A DNA stretch of 64,000 nucleotides, from positions 4,405,001 to 4,469,000 of the forward strand of contig JAMJFZ010001074.1 in assembly GCA_026225945.1 (NCBI GenBank), read 5' to 3'. The notes below the pieces were generated by a model. The model had not been told where the DNA came from. It worked only from the letters and a program-made list of their open reading frames with translations, and searched no databases. Positions 59,561 to 64,000 of this stretch are shown piece by piece. This DNA comes from Cricetomys ansorgei (lineage: Eukaryota > Chordata > Mammalia > Rodentia > Nesomyidae). Within the stretch, counting starts at the first letter, position 1; the number at the start of each line of letters is the position of its first letter. A program made the translations under genes and the position numbers.

Positions 59561-59580
59561 TTATGTGACATTAATTGTCT

Positions 59581-61499
59581 GCCTATGGGAGTGGGTGCTT
59601 TAGATAATTAATTTTACTTGTTCCACCAGTGTGTTCAATTTCCTGGGGGCTGTAACAAATTTTAAGAAACCAAGTACTATTTTCATTTTTATCTGTTTCA
59701 CTAAGTTTTTGGAAATTGTCTAGTGCTATGAAATGAGTCTGGTCTAGTGCCTCAAACTTCAGAGCCCTCAGGGGAGAGTGGCAGAAGGGATCATACTTTT
59801 CATTGGGGAAACAGTATGAACTGGGATTCTTGAGAGGCATTTCCTTCAGGGATTGAGTCCAAATAAAGCTTGCTACTTATAAAATCAGCACTAGAGGCTG
59901 CAGTTCTGGGAGGTTCCCTGCCAAATACTCACACAAATAGTACATAGCTGGTTGACTCTTAATACAAATGGACCAGATACAATAGTGGTTTGCTGCATCT
60001 GAGCAAGCATAAAAGTAATGAAAAAAGAAATATCACATATAGCACAGCATAAGTGGGGTTAAATAATGAATGACATCAATGAATTATACAGAGCTTCCTA
60101 TTATAAGAGCTCCTTTCTTCAGGAATCAGGCAATCTACAGGAACTGAGTGAATCAATGAGGATTTGGTATATGAAACATTATACGCAGATGGCTAATTTG
60201 ACTTGTCCATGGACGGAATCCTAACAAGCTGATGGGCTTTAACTACTCAAATATATTAAATTCTGTCAAAATTGAATTTTAATGCTTTGTAATTTTGGAA
60301 CTCTGTTTTTAATATGTAATGGTTTGGTAACCTAAAATTTTAAATAATTGTCTTTCTATATATTTCTGTCATGTGATTCTCAAGCTTTGTCACAATAGAA
60401 TGTGAAGGCGTTTACTATTACAATCATCAAGAGGAATAAGTTCTTTGAACTATTCTGACTCAAGTATCATCTCATAACAGAATGTGTAAAGGAAACAGTA
60501 AAACATCAGAGAAAAGGCACTTTATGATTATATTTTATATTTTCAAATTCCTCCCGTAGTTTGAAATGATTAAAGAATTGGTAGGTAGTATATGAGTGTG
60601 AGATATATTATAAATAGATAGACTTTTAACTGCTAAATGGATAAAAGATACTGGATAATTTATTTAACAAAGTATATTTTTCTTCTTGTTTTAAATTTAA
60701 TAATTTATTGAGACCTCATTTTAAAATAGACTCTTTCCTAAACAGTTTTTATACATGTAAAGATTTCCACGTTCATGTTGCATGTTTTTACATTAAAATT
60801 TCCAAACTGAATAGAGTATGGAATGTACAAAAAAACATTTTCTTGCCTGTAGAAATGGGAGCATTAGAGAGTCACAGTGCTATATAGAACAAATTGAACT
60901 TCCAGGTGTAAGAACTGAGAATGTGAAGAGTGAAGATACCTCTGTTTTAGAAATAAGAATATAGTTTGGGAGTCACTGAATAAAGTACTAAGCTTAAGAA
61001 TTAAAAGTGACATTAATTCTAATAGCTCCAATTTCGTATTAGGAAAGCAACACAAATAAAAATATATATGACTTCTGATAAAGATGGAGTACAATCATAC
61101 ATTCTTCATTTTCTTTCAAACCATTACCAACTTCTGTCATTTAGTGATCATGTGCACATTTATTTGTAAAATATTTTGTTTATATTAAATTCCACATATC
61201 TAGGTGAAAATTAAGATATAAGAGAAAAAACTCTTTAAAACAGACTCTAGTAAAAACTAAGCTTTGGAAAAAATTGTAATAACATCAAATTGAAGTTTTA
61301 TAAAGAGTAAAATTTTATACAGTCGATCATTACTATAAACGCATTATAAAATAATCTAGGTTACTGATTTTAACTCAGACTAGGAGTTTTGAAACCAAAA
61401 CACTCGAACCCAAACACTTTAAGAAGCAGATGGTTCAATTATAATTAAGTCTGAGTGAATCCAAAAAATCTCTCAGTACAAGCCTGGTAATGATTAGGA
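59581..61499. other. Anonymous AT-rich stretch
   Basis: No recognisable element. Frames of 85 (59,583-59,840, -) and 76 codons (60,864-61,094, -) have no recognisable domain or transcript context. Confidence 0.5.
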
Positions 61500-61602
61500 A
61501 TATGGGGGTTCTTGAAGGAAGAAAAAATGGAGAAAATAAGGAGTGGGTATGATCAGAACATATTGTATAAATTTATTAAATTTTCAAAGAATAAGGAAAA
61601 AT
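61500..61602 (+). mobile_element. LINE-1 terminal 3' end, sense
   Basis: The last 100 bp of an L1 3'UTR: GGAGAAAATAAGGAGTGGG, ATGATCAGAACATATTGTAT and TTTCAAAGAATAAGGAAAAA. It forms an inverted repeat with 61,881-61,960. Confidence 0.75.
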
Positions 61603-61877
61603 TAATGTTTTAGCACATGTTGGTTTTTAATGTATGGTAGTTTGCTTATATATTTTCTCTAAATGTTTACTTACTCATTCAAATATAAAACATATCAGCA
61701 TAGTTTTATTACACCTCATTCCTTCTTACAAACCTTCAGGTTTGCAGCCTAAGTATATCTCTCACTAGATAGGAAACTTTAGTCTTGCTGCTTTTCAATA
61801 TTCTTCTGCTATCAAGCACAACAATTTACTTAGAGATTCTAAGGAAAGTATATCTGTAATTTTTCTTTTTATTTGTT
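61603..61877. other. Spacer between convergent L1 ends
   Basis: AT-rich spacer with no recognisable element. Confidence 0.5.
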
Positions 61878-62130
61878 ATTTTTTCCTTATTCTTTGAAAG
61901 TTTCATAAATGTGTACAATGTATTCTGATCATACTCACCTCTCATTTTCTCCATTTTTTCATCCAAGGACCTCCCCCCTCCATTATATCTCTCTCCTAAA
62001 TTCAGGTCCTTTTTTAATAATTACCTATTTATTTAACCACTAAGTCCAAACTATACTTCCCATGTGTGCATGGATGTACATTCATCCACCAGACCACTGG
62101 GAACCTACCAGTGTCTAAAAATCTTCTATA
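61878..62130 (-). mobile_element. LINE-1 3' end, antisense
   Basis: The T-rich tail at about 61,860-61,886 is followed by TTATTCTTTGAAAGTTTC, ATTCTGATCATACTCACC and CCTCCCCCCTCCATTATA. Further in come CTAAGTCCAAACTATACTTC and CCATGTGTGCATGGATG. It is the reversed terminal 3'UTR of the same L1 family as 61,500-61,602. L1 ORF2 sequence in sense orientation follows within 20 bp. Confidence 0.75.
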
Positions 62131-62149
62131 CATCACAAAACTAGCTTAT

Positions 62150-62970
62150 GAAGTAAAGAAGCAACCGCAGGTTGAGATAGTCATTAAACCCTACATAGCT
62201 GAGTGACAATCGGTGTCTAAGATATACAAAGAACTAAAATAGAAACTGATCACCAAGAAAATAAACAACTTAATTTTAAAATGGGGCAGAGGGTGCAAGA
62301 AACTAAAAAGAACGTTTCTAAATTACTGGCCATTACTTTTAAATTTTACTTAGTATCCTTAATCATTGGGACAATGCAGATAGAAACTACATTAAGATTC
62401 CATTTCACCTTAGTCAGGATAGTCATTATCAAGAATGCATATGACAATAAATGTTGGCATTTATGTATAAAACAAATACAAGGAAACTTTATATAATATT
62501 GTTAGGAGAGTAAACTAGTGCAGCTATTCTAATAATTAGCATAGATTTTTCTCAAAAATCTAGGAAAAATTTGACCAAATGACTCATCTACCCGAATCCA
62601 GGACATCCACCCAGAAGACTTTCTGATACATTATGTCAGAGATATTTGTATATCCATTTTATTCACAGTAACTAGGAGATGGGAACAACCTAGATGTCTA
62701 TCAACTGATAAATGGATTGTGAAAATGTAGAATATTCAAAATGTAATTTTATCCTAGATGTAAATGCTTTTATGCATTTTACATGGAGTATGGAGTACAT
62801 GTAGATGATGGAAAACTAGAACTAGGTCATTTGTGGGGGTGTATTCAGTGAGAAGAAACAGTAGAATATAGGTAAAATGAAAGTAGCAAGATGGAATACT
62901 GAGAGGATTCAAGCAGGTAGTTAAGTGATGGTAAATGAAGACCCTGGAGGAGGGTGTAACAATATGAAAT
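62150..62970 (+). mobile_element. LINE-1 ORF2 C-terminal region, sense
   Basis: AAGATATACAAAGAACTAAA, TTAATTTTAAAATGGGGCAG, TCCTTAATCATTGGGACAAT and CATTAAGATTCCATTTCACC are ORF2 sequence. Then come GATGGGAACAACCTAGATG and TCTATCAACTGATAAATGG, close to the ORF2 C-terminus. After about 62,830 the sequence passes into early 3'UTR. No terminal 3'UTR follows; instead the terminal part lies inverted to its left (61,878-62,130). The 71-codon frame at 62,281-62,496 is a decayed ORF2 piece. Confidence 0.8.
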
Positions 62971-63185
62971 GTGAATGAATAAACTTTATGGGCACCTATG
63001 ATCTTTTAATAAAAATATAAATTTTTTATACAAAATATAAAATTTTATGTAAAATCTTATATATAAAATATATAATGATAATATAAAAGAACATTGGGAG
63101 AATAATAGGAGCTAAAGGTCTTAGCAGGGATGGATTATCAGCTGTATTAACCAAAATCAAAGAAATTAAGGATGTATGAATACAA
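62971..63185. other. AT-rich low-complexity junction
   Basis: TATAAAATATATAA-type sequence from 63,005 to 63,090, then about 95 bp of unassigned sequence before the minisatellite. Confidence 0.6.
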
Positions 63186-63190
63186 CTTTC

Positions 63191-63469
63191 AGGCACCACT
63201 ACCTCCCCCAGGCACCTGGACATTCAGCAGGTGCCAGGCCCTTCTGGAGGCACCAGGGCATCCCATACATTCCCAGACATGACACAACATCAGGACATCC
63301 CCCAGCCTCCAGGGTACCCTTCAGACACCTGGGAATCACCCAGTTACAGGGCCTAATACAAACACCTTGACATCCCACAGGCGCCTTCAGACATCCTGTA
63401 GGTACCTGGACATCCCACAGGCACCAGAACATCCTGCATGCACAAAGACCATCACCATGTGCCCAGACA
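63191..63469 (-). repeat. Minisatellite, left arm (about 14 units of ~19 bp)
   Basis: On the + strand the units read AGGCACC-TGGACATCCCAC in a degenerate head-to-tail series. Good copies are at 63,209-63,227, 63,247-63,265, 63,399-63,417 and 63,418-63,436. The consensus is the reverse complement of that in the right arm. Unit length varies from 14 to 21 bp and divergence is high. GC content is far above the rest of the window. Confidence 0.85.
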
Positions 63470-63970
63470 GTGCCTGTGGGATGCCCTATGCCTGCAGGCT
63501 CTTTGGGTGCCTGTGGAAAACCCTAGTGCATATCGAATGTCTGGGTGCCTGTTGGGCTCCCTTATGCCTGTGGGATGACAGGATACCAGGGTAATACTTT
63601 GGTGCTTGCTGAATGTCCAGATTCCTGCAGGATGTCTAGGAGGAGGTCTGTGGTTTGTCCCAGTGTCTACTTGATGCCTTGGTGTCTGTGGAAGCCCTGG
63701 TGCCAGCAGAAAACCCTAGTGCCATTGGGATGTCCTGGTGCCTATGGGCTATCCAGGTACCAGAGGGAAATCTTGATGCCTACAGAATGTCTGAGTGCCC
63801 ACAGGAGGCCCTGGAGCCTGTGGTATATTGAGGTACCTGCAGGATGTCCAGCGGCATCTCGGATGCCCCTGTATTTACAGGATATCAGGGTGATTCATAT
63901 CTGAGTGCCTGGGTGTCTGAGTGCCTAGTGATGTCTGGGTGATTGCTAAGAACCCAGGTGCCTATAGATT
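63470..63970 (+). repeat. Minisatellite, right arm (about 25 units of ~19 bp)
   Basis: Units follow the consensus TGGTGCCTG(C/T)(A/G)GGATGTCC. Good copies start at 63,470, 63,504, 63,541, 63,733 and 63,829. The arm decays near 63,970, just before the window end. Because 19 is not a multiple of 3, the three frames rotate through the array. The 119-codon frame at 63,545-63,904 has a 19-residue (57-bp) pseudo-period and is not a gene. Confidence 0.9.
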
Positions 63971-64000
63971 TTGACAGTGAGGCCTAACTTTGGTCAAACT

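Larger units (their letters stand above)
56430..59580 (-). mobile_element. Internally deleted LINE-1 spanning 3'UTR, ORF2 end, ORF1 and 5'UTR, antisense
   Basis: From left to right on the + strand: 3'UTR to about 56,780; ORF2 C-terminal sequence to about 57,990 (CTGAACAATATTCCATTG, CTGATGACTAAGAATAGC, TTTAGCTATCCTGC, GGGGATTGCATTGAATCTG); then directly ORF1 sequence (GTCTATTTGGTGTTCTG, CATTTTCTTTGACTGAGCC). After a foreign block at 58,425-58,735 come ORF1 N-terminal sequence and 5'UTR-type sequence (CTTGAACATATTCATAATT, GTCTTGGCTATTCATG, ATTCAGGGCCT-free monomer-like purine-rich part) to 59,580. The whole N-terminal and RT part of ORF2 is missing. All reading frames are broken. It is the longest L1 in the window and clearly inactive. 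The 97-, 113- and 93-codon + frames at 57,202-58,306 are reverse shadows. Confidence 0.75.

Noticed and set aside
63545..63904. 119-codon open frame, the longest in the window
   Set aside because: It lies wholly in the ~19-bp minisatellite. Its protein has a 19-residue pseudo-period (3 units of 19 bp) caused by the array and few stop words in it. There is no known domain.
63191..63970. CRISPR-like array of short repeats
   Set aside because: Units are contiguous and degenerate with no unique spacers of constant length. The genome is mammalian.

Overview
This window looks like gene-free, AT-rich mammalian DNA from a murid-type rodent. The evidence is the repeat content: B1, B2, B3, B4/RSINE1-like and ID-B1 composite SINEs, rodent LINE-1 3'UTRs of the Lx type, long (TG)n, (TA)n and (GA)n microsatellites, and rodent ERV-like LTRs. 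I cannot fix the genus. I found no protein-coding exon, tRNA, rRNA or snRNA gene, CpG island or CRISPR array. The longest stop-free ATG frames are about 60-119 codons, and they fall in repeats, microsatellites or anonymous AT-rich sequence. The region is best read as intergenic DNA or the interior of a very large intron.

Layout. At 0-22 kb there is mostly anonymous AT-rich sequence. It is broken by a high-copy rodent repeat at the left edge, an antisense Lx L1 end (6.6-7.2 kb), a second rodent repeat (7.8-8.2 kb), a candidate ERV LTR (10.4-10.8 kb), L1 fragments (12.9 and 17.1-17.9 kb), SINEs at 1.2, 14.6 and 20.1 kb, and microsatellites. At 22-36 kb, L1 remnants dominate. They include an inverted L1 pair with a twin-priming layout (22.9-24.5 kb), an L1 ORF2-to-3'UTR copy with a B1 nested in it between visible target-site duplications (27.0-28.5 kb), an antisense L1 ORF1/5'UTR copy carrying another B1 (29.2-30.6 kb), and further 3'UTRs.

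At 38-45 kb there is a dense nest of L1 3' ends in both orientations with an ID-B1 SINE and two LTR-like blocks. At 45-56 kb the sequence is mostly single-copy-looking, with small SINE and L1 pieces. At 56.4-59.6 kb lies the longest L1 copy, antisense and internally deleted, with a foreign block of about 310 bp inside its ORF1 region and diverged 5'UTR monomers at its end. At 61.5-63.0 kb two L1 tails converge as an 80-bp inverted repeat of 87.5% identity.

The window closes with its most unusual object, a degenerate minisatellite of about 19-bp units (63.19-63.97 kb). Its orientation flips near 63,470, so the left and right arms are reverse complements at the unit level.

Nothing here forms a pathway or operon. 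All recognisable L1 and ERV-like copies are truncated or riddled with stops and appear inactive. Repeat family names rest on recognition of consensus segments by eye, and coordinates of old copies are approximate to about 10-30 bp.
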